DNA from: Bradyrhizobium ontarionense
GTDB lineage: Bacteria; Pseudomonadota; Alphaproteobacteria; Rhizobiales; Xanthobacteraceae
Assembly (NCBI RefSeq): GCF_021088345.1
Contig: NZ_CP088156.1
Coordinates: 3,348,001-3,412,000, forward strand
Direction of reading: 5' to 3'
Length of the DNA: 64,000 bases
Part shown: positions 54,023 through 63,470 of the stretch, one piece after another
How the letters are laid out: every line of letters starts with the position of its first letter
Position numbering within the stretch: position 1 is the stretch's first letter
The notes under the pieces: model-generated
What the model saw: only the letters and a program-made list of their open reading frames with translations
Databases searched by the model: none
Told to the model about the DNA's origin: nothing
Translations under genes and position numbers: made by a program

Positions 54023-55369
54023 TCACCCTCCCTGCATAGCCTTGGCCGCCGCGCTATGCCTGCCGATCAGGCCCGCAACATCCAGCCCCGGAATGGCGCC
54101 GTCGACCACGGTCCATCTGCCCCCGACCATGACGCGGTCGGCGCGATGCGCACCGCACAGCACGAGTGCCGCAATCGGATCGCCGGCTCCCGAGAAGCGC
54201 AACTCGTCGAGCTTGAACAGCGCGAGATCGGCAGCCTTGCCCACGGCGATCTCGCCGAGCTCCGGCCGGCCGACGCAGGCCGCCGAGCCCTTCGTCGCCC
54301 AGCGCAACGCATCCTTGTGGCTGATTCTTCCAACGCCGTAGCGCGCCCGCTGCAGCAGGAACGCAGCGCGTACCTCCTGCATCAGATTGGAGCCGTCGTT
54401 CGAAGCCGAGCCGTCGACGCCGAGGCCGATGCCGACGCCGGCCTCCTCCATCTCGCAGACCGGGCAGCAGCCCGACGCGAGCAGCTGGTTCGAGCAGGCG
54501 CAATGGCTGATGCTGGTCTTGGCCTTGCCGAGCCGCGTCATCTCCTCGGCATTGAAGAAGATGCCGTGCGCGAGCCAGGTCCGCGGACCGAGCCAGCCGT
54601 TCTTCTCGAGATAGTCGAGCGGACGGCAGCCGAACATCGCCTCGCAGAAACGGTTCTCGTCCTCGGTTTCTGCCAGATGCGTGTGCAGGCGCACGTCGAG
54701 CCTGTCGGCGAGCGCGGCGGTTTTCTGCATCAGCGATCCCGTCACCGAGAACGGCGAGCACGGCGCCAGCGCGATCTGCACCATCGCATCCGGCCCGCGC
54801 TCATGATAGGTGGCGACCAAGCGCTCGCTGTCGGCCAGGATGGTGTCCTCGTCCTGCACCACGCTGTCCGGCGGCAGCCCGCCATCGCGCTCGGACAGGT
54901 TCATCGAGCCGCGCGTCAACAGCACCCGGATGCCGAGCCGCTTCGCGGCTGCGACCTCGATGCCGACTGCGTCCTCCAGCCCGGCAGGAAACACGTAATG
55001 ATGGTCTGTCGTCGTCGTGCAGCCCGACAGCATCAGCTCGGACATGGCGACCGTGACGGCCGCATCCAGCGCCTCCGGCGTCAGCTTGGCCCACACCGGA
55101 TACAGCGCCTTCAGCCAGGGGAACAGCTCGCGGTCCATCGCGGCCGGCAGCGCCCGCGTCAGCGTCTGGTAGAAGTGATGGTGCGTGTTGATCAGCCCGG
55201 GGATGACGACATGCGCGCCTGCATCATAGGCCACCACGCCCGCAGTGGCCGGCTCGGCACCTGCAGGCACAAGCTCGACGATGCGGCCGTCCTTGACGAC
55301 GACGCCGCGCGCGGCGCCCTCGGCCAGGATGGCGAGCGGGTCCTTGATCCAGATCGGCGTGGTGCTCAT
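54023..55369 (-). CDS. 8-oxoguanine deaminase
   Basis: The 448-residue amidohydrolase converts 8-oxoguanine to urate plus ammonia. The metal-site HxH is at residues 63 and 65 in INTHHHFYQTLTRALP. Other signatures are CTTTTDHHYVFPAG, RGSMNLSERDGGLPPDSVVQ, LHTHLAETEDENRF and LGVDGSASND, which together match the 8-oxoguanine deaminase branch of the TRZ/ATZ family closely. The start is the ATG at 55369; a longer frame upstream is antisense to the XDH subunit. It is convergent with dppF and divergent from the xanthine dehydrogenase genes, so it sits in the purine cluster. Confidence 0.88.
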   Translation of the reverse strand: MSTTPIWIKDPLAILAEGAARGVVVKDGRIVELVPAGAEPATAGVVAYDAGAHVVIPGLINTHHHFYQTLTRALPAAMDRELFPWLKALYPVWAKLTPEALDAAVTVAMSELMLSGCTTTTDHHYVFPAGLEDAVGIEVAAAKRLGIRVLLTRGSMNLSERDGGLPPDSVVQDEDTILADSERLVATYHERGPDAMVQIALAPCSPFSVTGSLMQKTAALADRLDVRLHTHLAETEDENRFCEAMFGCRPLDYLEKNGWLGPRTWLAHGIFFNAEEMTRLGKAKTSISHCACSNQLLASGCCPVCEMEEAGVGIGLGVDGSASNDGSNLMQEVRAAFLLQRARYGVGRISHKDALRWATKGSAACVGRPELGEIAVGKAADLALFKLDELRFSGAGDPIAALVLCGAHRADRVMVGGRWTVVDGAIPGLDVAGLIGRHSAAAKAMQGG

Positions 55370-55510
55370 GGCTGTCTCATCTCGCTGCGCGCGGCGTTCG
55401 CATTCGCTGGTGACTTGCAAGCGAAAGGCCAACATCATCCTATTGCCAGTTGGCGCTGGTCTTGCAAGGATTTCACCGGCGATATGCTTCGCCAATGAGC
55501 TTGCGTCACC

Positions 55511-56338
55511 ATGGACCTGAACACCATCACCGAGGTCGTGCGCCCGAGAACGCGGGCGGACCTGCTCAGCTGGCAGGCAGGCGATGCCTGGCTGGCCGGC
55601 GGCACCTGGCTGTTCTCGGAACCGCAGGCGCAGCTCTCGCGGCTGATCGACCTCAGCGATCTCGCCTGGCCAGCGCTCACCGCGAGCACCGACGGCCTGA
55701 GCATCGCGGCCACCTGCAGCGTTGCGGAGCTCGACGCGCTGCAATGCCCGGCCGACTGGATCGCAGCGCCACTGATCGATCAGTGCTGTCGCGCGTTCCT
55801 GGCCTCCTTCAAGATATGGAAGACCGCGACCGTCGGCGGCAATCTCTGCATGTCGCTGCCGGCGGGGCCGATGATCTCGCTGCTCGCCGCGCTCGAAGGG
55901 GTGTGCACGATCTGGAAGAGCGACGGCAGCGAGCAGCGGATTGCGGTCGCCGACTTCGTCACCGGCAACAACAGCAACGTGCTCGCGCCCGGCGATCTGC
56001 TGCGCCAGATCGACATCCCGCTCACCGCGCTGAAGCGGCGCACGGCCTTTCGCCAGATCGCACTGACACCTGTCGGCCGCTCCGGTGCGCTCGTCATCGG
56101 CACGATGGGACGCGATGGCGACCTGCTGCTGACCGTCACGGCATCGACCGTCAGACCGCTGCCGCTGCGCTTTGCCGCGATGCCGGACGCAGCCCTGCTG
56201 CGCGCGACAATCCAGCGCGATATTCCCGACGTGCTTTATCATGACGATCTCCACGGCAAGCCCGCCTGGCGCAAGGCCATGACCTTGCGCCTCGCCGAGG
56301 AGATCCGCAGCGAACTCGCAGACGGCGCGCGGCCATGA
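55511..56338 (+). CDS. Xanthine dehydrogenase FAD-binding subunit
   Basis: The 275-residue protein is the FAD domain of the molybdopterin hydroxylase family (VVRPRTRADLLSWQAGDAWLAGGTWLF; KIWKTATVGGNLCMSLPAGPM, the flavin-contact TVGGNL loop). It passes electrons from the iron-sulfur clusters to NAD or another acceptor. It overlaps the next gene by four bases (ATGA), which encodes the iron-sulfur and Moco part in one chain. The pair makes a complete XDH of FAD plus FeS-Moco. Confidence 0.9.
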   Translation: MDLNTITEVVRPRTRADLLSWQAGDAWLAGGTWLFSEPQAQLSRLIDLSDLAWPALTASTDGLSIAATCSVAELDALQCPADWIAAPLIDQCCRAFLASFKIWKTATVGGNLCMSLPAGPMISLLAALEGVCTIWKSDGSEQRIAVADFVTGNNSNVLAPGDLLRQIDIPLTALKRRTAFRQIALTPVGRSGALVIGTMGRDGDLLLTVTASTVRPLPLRFAAMPDAALLRATIQRDIPDVLYHDDLHGKPAWRKAMTLRLAEEIRSELADGARP

Positions 56339-59049
56339 GCGTGATCGTCAATGGCAAAGCGGTCGCCCCCGCGCCCCGCCCCGGCCAATGCCTGCGCACG
56401 TTTCTGCGCGACACCGGCCATTTCGGCGTCAAGAAGGGCTGCGATGCCGGCGACTGCGGCGCCTGCACCGTGCTGCTCGACGGCGAGCCGGTGCACAGCT
56501 GCCTGATCCCGGCCTTTCGCGCCGATGGTCACGCGGTCACGACGATCGAGGGGCTGGCAACTGACGAGGGTCTGCATCCGATGCAGCAGGCCTTCCTCGA
56601 CGCCCAGGCGTTTCAATGCGGCTTCTGCACCGCCGGCATGATCGTCACCTGCGCCTCGCTGAACCAGGCGCAGAAGCAGGATCTCGACGCGGCCCTGAAG
56701 GGCAATCTGTGCCGCTGCACCGGTTATCGCGCGATCGAGGATGCGCTGCTCGGCCGCACCAATGTCGAGGACGTCGCCGCCGGCGAAGCCTTCGGCCGCA
56801 GCCTGCCCGCGCCTGCCGGACCGGATGTCGTCCAGGGCCGGGCGCGCTACACGTTCGACACCGCCATCGAAGGCCTGCTGCACGTCAAGCTGTTGCGATC
56901 GCCGCATGCGCATGCTCGGATCACCAGGATCGACAGATCCGCGGCGCTGGCGGTGCCCGGCGTGCATGCGGTGCTGACGCATGAGGATGCGCCAGCCATT
57001 CTGTTCTCGACGGCGCGCCACGAACAGGCCTGGATGGATCCGGCCGACACCCGCGTACTTGACGACGTCGTCCGCTTCATCGGCCAGAAGGTGGCCGCCG
57101 TGGTGGCGGAGAGCGAAGCCGCGGCGGAGGAAGGCTGCCGCCGCCTCCGCGTCGATTACGAGGTCCTGCCCGCGGTGGTCGATCCCGAAGAGGCGATCGC
57201 GCCCGGCGCGCCCATCATTCACGCCGGCCGCACGGCCGAGCATCGCATTGCCGATGTCAGCCGCAACGTCGTCGCCGAGAGCCACGGCGAATTCGGCGAC
57301 GTCGCTGCAGCGCTGCGAACCGCCGCCGCGACCTATGAAGGTACCTTCACGACGCAACGCGTCCAGCATGCCGCGCTGGAGACTCACGGCGGGCTCGCCT
57401 GGCTCGACGAGGCCGGCGTTCTCACCGTGCGCTCCAGCACGCAGGTGCCGTTCCTGACGCGGCGGGCGCTGTGCGAGATCTTCGAGCTTCCCTCCGACAA
57501 GGTCCGCGTCTTCTGCGAGCGCGTCGGCGGCGGCTTCGGCGGCAAGCAGGAGATGTTCGTCGAGGACATCCTGGCGCTGGCAGCGCTGAAGACGAAGCGG
57601 CCGGTCAAGCTCGAATTCACCCGCGAGGAGCAGTTCATCGCCACCTCGACGCGGCATCCGATGTGCGTCACGGTCAAAGCGGGCGCCGACAGAAACGGCA
57701 AGCTCACCGCGCTTCAGCTCGACGTGCTCTCCAACACCGGCGCCTATGGCAATCACGCCGGGCCCGTGCTGTTCCACGCCTGCGCCGAGTCGATCTCGGT
57801 CTACAATTGTCCGAACAAGAAGGTCGACGCGGTCGCGGCCTACACCAACACGGTGCCGGCCGGCGCCTATCGCGGCTACGGCCTGCCGCAGACCACCTTC
57901 GCTGTCGAAGCCGCCATCGACGAGCTCGCGATCCAGCTCGGCATCGACCCGTTCGAGATACGCCGTCGCAACGTCGTCAAGCCTGGCGATCCGATGCTGT
58001 CGCCGCCGGGCTCCGAGCACAGCGACGTGCTGTACGGCTCCTACGGGCTCGACCAGTGCATCGATCTGGTCGAACGCGCGATGGCCGAGGAAACGCCGAC
58101 CCCGGAGCTGTCGGCCGAATGGCTCGAGGGAGACGGCATCGCACTGACGATGATCGACACCGTGCCGCCCGATGGCCACTTCGCCGATGCCGTGATCAGC
58201 CTGCGCGACGACGGCGGCTTCACGCTCACCGTCGGCACCGCCGAGTTCGGCAACGGCACCAGCACCGTGCATCGCCAGATCGCCGCGACCGTGCTGAGCA
58301 CCGGGGTCGACCGCATTGCCCTCAAGCAGTCCGACACGGCCCATGGCGGCCACGACACCGGCGCCTATGGCTCGACGGGCACCTTCGTCGCGGGCCGTGC
58401 CACGCAGGCCGCGGCCGAGGCTCTTGCTGACAAGATCAGGCGCTTCGCCGCCGGTCACTGGAACGTCGACACGGCCGAGTGCCGGATCGCGGATGATGCG
58501 ATCATCTGCGGCGCGCAGCGTCTCTCGTTCGCCGAGATCGCCGGCCCAAGCGGATCGCAACTCTCCGCCGGCGGCAACTCGCAAGGGACGCCGCGCTCGG
58601 TCGCCTTCAACGTCCAGGGCTTCCGCGTCGCCGTGAACAAGCACACCGGCGCGATCAAGATTCTCAGGAGCGTGCAGGCGGCCGACGCCGGCCGTGTCGC
58701 CAATCCGATGCAGTGCCGCGGCCAGGTCGAGGGCGGCGTCGCGCAAGCGCTGGGCGCCGCGCTCTACGAGGAGATCGTCATCGACGCCACCGGCGGCGTG
58801 ATCAATCCGCGCTTCCGCGACTACCACCTGCCCTCCTACGCCGACGTGCCGCGCACCGAGGTGCTGTTTGCGGAGACCAACGATGCCATCGGCCCGCTGG
58901 GGGCGAAGTCGATGAGCGAGAGTCCGTACAATCCGGTGGCGGCCGCGCTCGGCAACGCCTTGCGCGCGGCAACCGGCATCCGCTTCACGGCGGTGCCGTT
59001 CAAGCCGGACCGGCTGTTTCCGCAGTTGCAGGAGACGTTCGGCGACTGA
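56335..59049 (+). CDS. Xanthine dehydrogenase, fused 2Fe-2S and molybdopterin subunit
   Basis: The 904-residue protein begins with a ferredoxin domain: plant-type cluster at Cys36, 41, 44 and 56, second cluster at Cys95, 98, 126 and 128 (CGFC and CRC). From about residue 150 it is the Moco-binding subunit (GRARYTFDTAIEGLLHVKLL; GGGFGGKQEMFVEDI; YRGYGLPQTTFAVE). The catalytic Glu is about residue 862 in GAKSMSESP. It oxidises purine bases (hypoxanthine to xanthine to urate) with water as oxygen source. Most bacterial XDHs keep FeS with FAD (XdhA) or separate; here FeS is fused to Moco, and FAD is in the preceding gene. The NCS2 permease follows 30 bases on. Confidence 0.9.
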   Translation: MSVIVNGKAVAPAPRPGQCLRTFLRDTGHFGVKKGCDAGDCGACTVLLDGEPVHSCLIPAFRADGHAVTTIEGLATDEGLHPMQQAFLDAQAFQCGFCTAGMIVTCASLNQAQKQDLDAALKGNLCRCTGYRAIEDALLGRTNVEDVAAGEAFGRSLPAPAGPDVVQGRARYTFDTAIEGLLHVKLLRSPHAHARITRIDRSAALAVPGVHAVLTHEDAPAILFSTARHEQAWMDPADTRVLDDVVRFIGQKVAAVVAESEAAAEEGCRRLRVDYEVLPAVVDPEEAIAPGAPIIHAGRTAEHRIADVSRNVVAESHGEFGDVAAALRTAAATYEGTFTTQRVQHAALETHGGLAWLDEAGVLTVRSSTQVPFLTRRALCEIFELPSDKVRVFCERVGGGFGGKQEMFVEDILALAALKTKRPVKLEFTREEQFIATSTRHPMCVTVKAGADRNGKLTALQLDVLSNTGAYGNHAGPVLFHACAESISVYNCPNKKVDAVAAYTNTVPAGAYRGYGLPQTTFAVEAAIDELAIQLGIDPFEIRRRNVVKPGDPMLSPPGSEHSDVLYGSYGLDQCIDLVERAMAEETPTPELSAEWLEGDGIALTMIDTVPPDGHFADAVISLRDDGGFTLTVGTAEFGNGTSTVHRQIAATVLSTGVDRIALKQSDTAHGGHDTGAYGSTGTFVAGRATQAAAEALADKIRRFAAGHWNVDTAECRIADDAIICGAQRLSFAEIAGPSGSQLSAGGNSQGTPRSVAFNVQGFRVAVNKHTGAIKILRSVQAADAGRVANPMQCRGQVEGGVAQALGAALYEEIVIDATGGVINPRFRDYHLPSYADVPRTEVLFAETNDAIGPLGAKSMSESPYNPVAAALGNALRAATGIRFTAVPFKPDRLFPQLQETFGD

Positions 59050-59079
59050 GGCAATCATGGCGACGATCTGGGGGGAGAC

Positions 59080-60477
59080 ATGAGCGATAAAGTAGATCCG
59101 GTCGACGAGATGCTGCCGGTCCCGAAACTGCTGGCGCTCGGGCTGCAGCACGTGCTGGTGATGTATGCGGGCGCCGTCGCCGTGCCGCTGATCATCGGCC
59201 GCGCCCTGAAGCTGCCGCCCGAGGACGTCGCCTTTCTGATCAGCGCCGACCTGTTCGCCTGCGGCCTCGCCACTCTCGTGCAATGCATCGGCTTTCCCGG
59301 CGTCGGCATTCGCCTGCCGGTGATGATGGGCGTCACCTTCGCCTCCGTCGGTCCGATGCTGTCGATGGCCGCTTCGCCTGAGATCGGGCTGCTCGGCATC
59401 TACGGCTCGGTGATCGCCGCCGGCCTGTTCGGCATCATCGTCGCGCCCTTCGTCAGCCGGCTGCTGCCGCTGTTCCCGCCGGTCGTCACCGGCACCATCA
59501 TCCTCATCATCGGCATCTCCCTGATGCGGGTCGGCATCAACTGGGCCGGCGGCGGCCTGCCGACAATCACCAAGGTCGTCGACGGCGCCGCCGGCGCCTT
59601 TCCCAATCCGAACTACGGCCAGCTGCAGGGGCTCGGCATCGCGCTGTTCGTGCTGCTGTTCATCCTCGGCCTGATCAAATGGGGCACCGGCTTCATCGCC
59701 AACGTCTCGGTGCTGCTCGGCATCGTTGCCGGCGCCGTGCTCGCGACCGTGCTGGGCGTCATGCATTTTGAAAAGGTCGGCGCCGCCTCCTGGGGCGCGC
59801 TGGTGGTCCCGTTCCGCTTCGGCGTGCCGCAATTCCAGCTCGTGCCGATCATCACGATGTGCGTCGTGATGATCGTGGTCATGATCGAGTCGCTCGGCAT
59901 GTTCCTCGCGCTCGGCGAGATGACCGGCAAGACCGTCGATCGCGAGGCGCTGTCGCGCGGCCTGCGCGCCGACGGCGTCGGCACCCTGCTCGGCGGTCTG
60001 TTCAACACCTTCCCCTACACCTCGTTCTCGCAGAATGTCGGGCTGGTCTCGGTCACCGGCGTGCGCTCGCGCTGGGTCACGATCACCGGCGGCTGCATCA
60101 TGCTGCTGCTCGGCCTGCTGCCGAAAATGGCCGCGCTCGTCGAGGCCGTGCCGCAGGTCGTGCTCGGCGGCGCCGGCCTCGTGATGTTCGGCATGGTGGC
60201 GGCGACCGGCGCGCGCATCCTCGCCAATGTCGACTTCAAGACCAACCGCTTCAACCTGTTCATCGTCGCGATCTCGGTCGGCTTCGGCCTGATCCCGCTG
60301 GCGGCGCCCGGCTTCTTCCACAACCTGCCGCGCGAACTGCAGCCGCTGCTCGAATCCGGCATCCTGTTGTGCGCGGTCGTCGCCGTGCTGCTGAATGCGT
60401 TCTTCAACGGGCTCGGCAGCGGCCGGACCGCGGAGGCTGACGCCGCCGCGGCAGCGTCCTCCGCGCAGCACGTCTGA
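59080..60477 (+). CDS. NCS2 purine permease (xanthine/urate type)
   Basis: The 465-residue inner-membrane NCS2/NAT protein has about 14 hydrophobic segments. The QH motif of TM1 is GLQHVLVMYAGAVAVPLI, and the substrate-site Glu is in IESLGMFLALGEMTGK. The NAT signature QNVGLVSVTGVRSR follows. It is a proton or sodium symporter for xanthine or urate. It follows the XDH genes in the same direction and should supply their substrate or recover urate for PuuD. Confidence 0.92.
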   Translation: MSDKVDPVDEMLPVPKLLALGLQHVLVMYAGAVAVPLIIGRALKLPPEDVAFLISADLFACGLATLVQCIGFPGVGIRLPVMMGVTFASVGPMLSMAASPEIGLLGIYGSVIAAGLFGIIVAPFVSRLLPLFPPVVTGTIILIIGISLMRVGINWAGGGLPTITKVVDGAAGAFPNPNYGQLQGLGIALFVLLFILGLIKWGTGFIANVSVLLGIVAGAVLATVLGVMHFEKVGAASWGALVVPFRFGVPQFQLVPIITMCVVMIVVMIESLGMFLALGEMTGKTVDREALSRGLRADGVGTLLGGLFNTFPYTSFSQNVGLVSVTGVRSRWVTITGGCIMLLLGLLPKMAALVEAVPQVVLGGAGLVMFGMVAATGARILANVDFKTNRFNLFIVAISVGFGLIPLAAPGFFHNLPRELQPLLESGILLCAVVAVLLNAFFNGLGSGRTAEADAAAAASSAQHV

Positions 60478-60497
60478 GGTGACGGATGGCTGCGCGC

Positions 60498-60806
60498 CTA
60501 CTTCGGCCGGCGGTCGTAGGACCAGCCCAACAGACCGCTCCGCTCCGTCTCGGGCTCCGGCTCCGCCGCCGGGGCGGGCTGAGTCGGCTGGGCGGCAGCC
60601 TGCGGTGCAGCGGGCGCGACCGGCTTCGGAATGCTCTCGCACTTCATCGAATAGACCAGCTTGCCGTCCTCGGTGCGCCCGATCGGGGCGCAGGCGTCGG
60701 CGCGTTTGGCGATGGCGGGCTTTGGCGCGGGCGCCGTCTGCGCCTGCGCGGCTGGCACCAGGCCGGGCTGCGCCACCACCAGCATGATCAGACCCAGTCT
60801 CTTCAT
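60498..60806 (-). CDS. Small secreted hypothetical protein
   Basis: The 102-residue protein has a Sec signal (MKRLGLIMLVVAQPGLVPAAQAQ). A short domain with two Cys (RADACAPIGRTEDGKLVYSM then KCESI) may form a disulfide, and a Pro/Ala/Glu-rich tail follows. It is probably periplasmic, but I cannot name a function. It is convergent with the NCS2 permease and separated by 20 bases. Confidence 0.65.
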   Translation of the reverse strand: MKRLGLIMLVVAQPGLVPAAQAQTAPAPKPAIAKRADACAPIGRTEDGKLVYSMKCESIPKPVAPAAPQAAAQPTQPAPAAEPEPETERSGLLGWSYDRRPK

Positions 60807-61275
60807 CGCACCCGCCTCGCTTCGCTATCGGCCACATTGAACGCAATCGCGTCGCGGAAGTCCACCTCGTCAGGCGCGCCTGACGGCCTGTCTCCCGTGC
60901 ATGGCCTACCACCGCGATGCGCTGGGAATCGCACCCGATCGATGCCACAGATGAGATGCGGGCGATCGTGCTCGGGCGCGCCTCGCAGAGGGATAGTACG
61001 TGCTCACATCTATCGACGAGAGGTTCGAGCCGTCGCGCACGGAAGGTGGGCTCCCTCTCCCCGTTCTTACGGCGCCGCGACGAGCTTCGCTCGCGCTGAG
61101 CGGGTTGGGGTGAGGGGCAGACGCACGGGTATTCTGCGTTGTTGGACCTGTACCCCCTCACCCGGATTGCATCTGGCGATGCAATCCGACCTCTCCCCGC
61201 AAGCGGGGAGAGGCAAGCACCGCGCAAGCCGTGCGGTGTGGGCTCGAACGAACGACGAGAGGAGATGAGCGCGCG
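60807..61275. other. Gene-free interval with palindromic repeat
   Basis: It separates the small secreted protein from puuD. Positions 61053-61212 are a palindromic repeat (separate entry). The remainder, 60807-61052 and 61213-61260, shows no gene or clear promoter. The puuD ribosome site is GGAG at 61261-61264. Confidence 0.5.
61053..61212. repeat. Palindromic repeat (CCCTCTCCCC...GGGGAGAGG type)
   Basis: CCCTCTCCCC near 61053 is answered by CTCTCCCCGCAAGCGGGGAG to 61212, with GGGGTGAGGGG and CCCCTCACCCGGATTGCATC between. GATTGCATC/GATGCAATC forms an inner hairpin. Related copies occur at 16000-16160 and 17797-17850. Confidence 0.65.
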
Positions 61276-62463
61276 ATGTGGGCTTCGATCATATCGGAAT
61301 GGCTGAGCCTGATCTTCCGCTGGCTGCACGTGATCGCGGCGGTGGCCTGGATCGGCAGCTCGTTCTACTTCATTGCGCTCGACCTCAGCCTGAAGCCGCG
61401 CGAAGGCCTGCCGAAAGGCGTGATGGGCGAGGCCTGGCAGGTCCATGGCGGCGGCTTCTATCACATCGTCAAATATCTGGTGGCGCCGGCGCAGATGCCG
61501 AGCGAGCTGACCTGGTTCAAATGGGAGGCCTACACCACCTGGCTGTCCGGCTTCGTGCTGATGATCGTGGTGTACTATCTCAATGCCGACCTGTTCCTGG
61601 TCGACAAGTCGATCCTCGATCTCACGCCTCTTCAGGCCGGCCTGTTCAGCTTCGGCTCGCTGGCGCTGGCCTGGCTGCTCTACGAGGCCGCCTGCCGCAG
61701 CGGGCTTGCGAAGCATGAGCTGCCGTTCGCGATCGGCGGCTACGTCTTCCTGGTCGCGCTCACCTTCGCCTTCACCCACGTGCTGAGCGGCCGCGGCGCC
61801 TTCAACCAGATCGGCGCCATCATCGGCACCATCATGGTCGCCAACGTGTTCGCGGTGATCATTCCCAACCAGAAGAAGATCGTCGCCGCGCTGCTCGCAG
61901 GGCAAGCGCCCGATCCCAAGCTCGGCAAGGCCGGCAAGGAGCGTTCGGTCCACAACAACTATTTGACCCTGCCGGTCGTCGTGCTGATGATCAGCAATCA
62001 CTATCCGCTGCTGTTCGGCACCCGCTACAACTGGGCGATCGTCGCCATCGTGCTGGCGCTCGGCCCGGTGATCCGCCACTTCTTCAACGAGCGTCACAAG
62101 GGCAATCCGTCGCCCTGGTGGGTGTGGGGCGTGGCCGCCGCGGGCATGATCGCGATCCTGCTGTTGTCGGCGGCCGGCCCGCGCGACGCCAAGGCAGCCG
62201 CCGCCGCGCAGCCGAGCTTCGCGCAGGTCGAGGAGATCGTGACCTCCCGCTGCAGCATGTGCCATGCCGCTGAGCCGGTCTGGGACGGCATCGTCACGGC
62301 GCCGAAGGGCGTGCTGCTCGACAACGCCGACAACATCCAGCGCAATGCGCGATTGATCGCCCGCAACGCGGCGTGGTCCAGCGCGATGCCGCCCGGCAAC
62401 ATCACCGAGATCACCGGTGAGGAGCGCGCCGTGCTGGCGGCGTGGGCGGGCGCGTCGCAATAG
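61276..62463 (+). CDS. puuD: Urate hydroxylase PuuD with C-terminal cytochrome c
   Basis: The 395-residue protein joins about eight transmembrane helices (LIFRWLHVIAAVAWIGSSFYF; WLSGFVLMIVVYYLNADLF; GIVAIVLALGP-like segments) to a C-terminal cytochrome c domain with Cys326-x2-Cys329-His330 (RCSMCH). This is the PuuD layout: urate is oxidised to 5-hydroxyisourate at the membrane, with electrons going to the respiratory chain instead of making peroxide. The ATG at 61276 has GGAG eleven bases upstream; ATG at 61231 is rejected. It completes the purine route begun by XDH; hydroxyisourate hydrolase is not in the window. Confidence 0.94.
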   Translation: MWASIISEWLSLIFRWLHVIAAVAWIGSSFYFIALDLSLKPREGLPKGVMGEAWQVHGGGFYHIVKYLVAPAQMPSELTWFKWEAYTTWLSGFVLMIVVYYLNADLFLVDKSILDLTPLQAGLFSFGSLALAWLLYEAACRSGLAKHELPFAIGGYVFLVALTFAFTHVLSGRGAFNQIGAIIGTIMVANVFAVIIPNQKKIVAALLAGQAPDPKLGKAGKERSVHNNYLTLPVVVLMISNHYPLLFGTRYNWAIVAIVLALGPVIRHFFNERHKGNPSPWWVWGVAAAGMIAILLLSAAGPRDAKAAAAAQPSFAQVEEIVTSRCSMCHAAEPVWDGIVTAPKGVLLDNADNIQRNARLIARNAAWSSAMPPGNITEITGEERAVLAAWAGASQ

Positions 62464-62637
62464 CTGCAGAATTTCGTCCCCTGCCTCACATGTCAAACAG
62501 CGGTCGCTTCGAGACCATTCGTCACAACGAACTCCCGCGCTCCGACAAGTGTCGACTGTTTCAATCATTTCGTTGGTAGGAAGAGGGCGTGCCGCTGCGT
62601 TACCGCGGCGTGATCGGCCCGGGTTGTGCGTCATGTC

Positions 62638-63050
62638 CGCCCTCCATCAAACGAGAGGGCGCAGGGAAGGCCGGGCCTCGGCTGAGGCCCGTGGCCCCCG
62701 TGCGAGAAAAATGCACGGGGCAGGAACCACAGGTACAGCCGGAACGACCCGGCCCTCCCTGCGCGATGGTCTTCACGCTTATGTCGCGCTCTCCCCGGTG
62801 TCCGGGCTCTTTAGCCACCGTCGCCTTCGGGATCATCATCCCCCAAAGACTTAGCGCCAGCGTCGGGGCGCCAGGACCACGCGATTTCACGTCTGCGCCG
62901 GACAGCGCTCGTCGCGCACCGCCGCTCGCAGCCACCGCTCCCCACCTCACGTATCGTGACGACGCGTACGCCCCTCTTCACGAGGCGGGATGGCGAGAGA
63001 CAACCACATTTTCCGAAAAAACGAAAGCGGAATATTTTTCGCCGAGGGAC
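62638..63050 (-). repeat. Dispersed intergenic repeat, copy B (inverted relative to copy A)
   Basis: The reverse complement matches 6267-6690 throughout, with the same block order. The palindrome arms are CGCAGGGAAGGCCGG at 62660-62674 and CCGGCCCTCCCTGCG at 62749-62763 (one mismatch). The inner hairpin is CCCCGTGC (62696-62703) with GCACGGGG (62713-62720). Hairpin bases have changed on both sides compared with copy A (CCGCGTGC), so pairing is preserved. The distal end carries CGAAAAAACGAAAGCGG and GAAAAATA-like blocks shared with copy A. Confidence 0.8.
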
Positions 63051-63152
63051 TGGACAGGCCAAATCAGCTTGAAAGGATTTGCGAAATTCGTTGTTTGGCG
63101 CATGCGATTCAGCGGGGCGCCGTGTTGCGCGGCGCCGCCGACGAACACTCCG

Positions 63153-63340
63153 CTGTCGTCCCGGCCAAGCACCGACAGCGCAATGCGCTGTTGGTGCGCG
63201 GAGCCGGGATACATACCGCGTGATCTCGCAATCGATCCGAGCTGGCAGTCGTCCGTCAAATAGCGTTCGGTGGCTATGGGTCCCGGCTCGGCGCCACCGG
63301 ACAACGCTTCGCGTTGCCGGCCGCTTGGCCGGGACGACAG
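63153..63340. repeat. Inverted repeat with perfect 18-bp arms
   Basis: CTGTCGTCCCGGCCAAGC (63153-63170) and GCTTGGCCGGGACGACAG (63323-63340) are exact reverse complements enclosing 152 bases. This could be a small non-autonomous element or a long RNA hairpin. No reading frame in between looks real. Confidence 0.6.
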
Positions 63341-63441
63341 CTGAGAGCATCAGCGCGGCCTCCGCGCCGCGAAACACGAGTCGACGCCAATGCGAGGCGC
63401 TGTTGCGCCGACGCCATCCAGAGTCTTGCCCAGACCACCGA

Positions 63442-63470
63442 CTGGATTGCGTCGCTTCGCTCGCAATGAC
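63442..63470. repeat. Half of the GTCATTGCGAGCGAAG repeat family
   Basis: GATTGCGTCGCTTCGCTCGC followed by AATGACG matches one arm of the palindrome at 2545-2624. It is a partial copy. Confidence 0.55.

Noticed and set aside
56239..62634. A 2131-residue open frame on the minus strand across XDH, permease and PuuD genes
   Set aside because: It is antisense to well-recognised genes, has low-complexity Arg/Asp/Gly/Gln composition and no domain. It results from high GC at third codon positions.
62600..62950. Short hypothetical protein in the repeat region
   Set aside because: It is a translation of dispersed repeat copy B; the homologous copy A does not preserve a single common frame.
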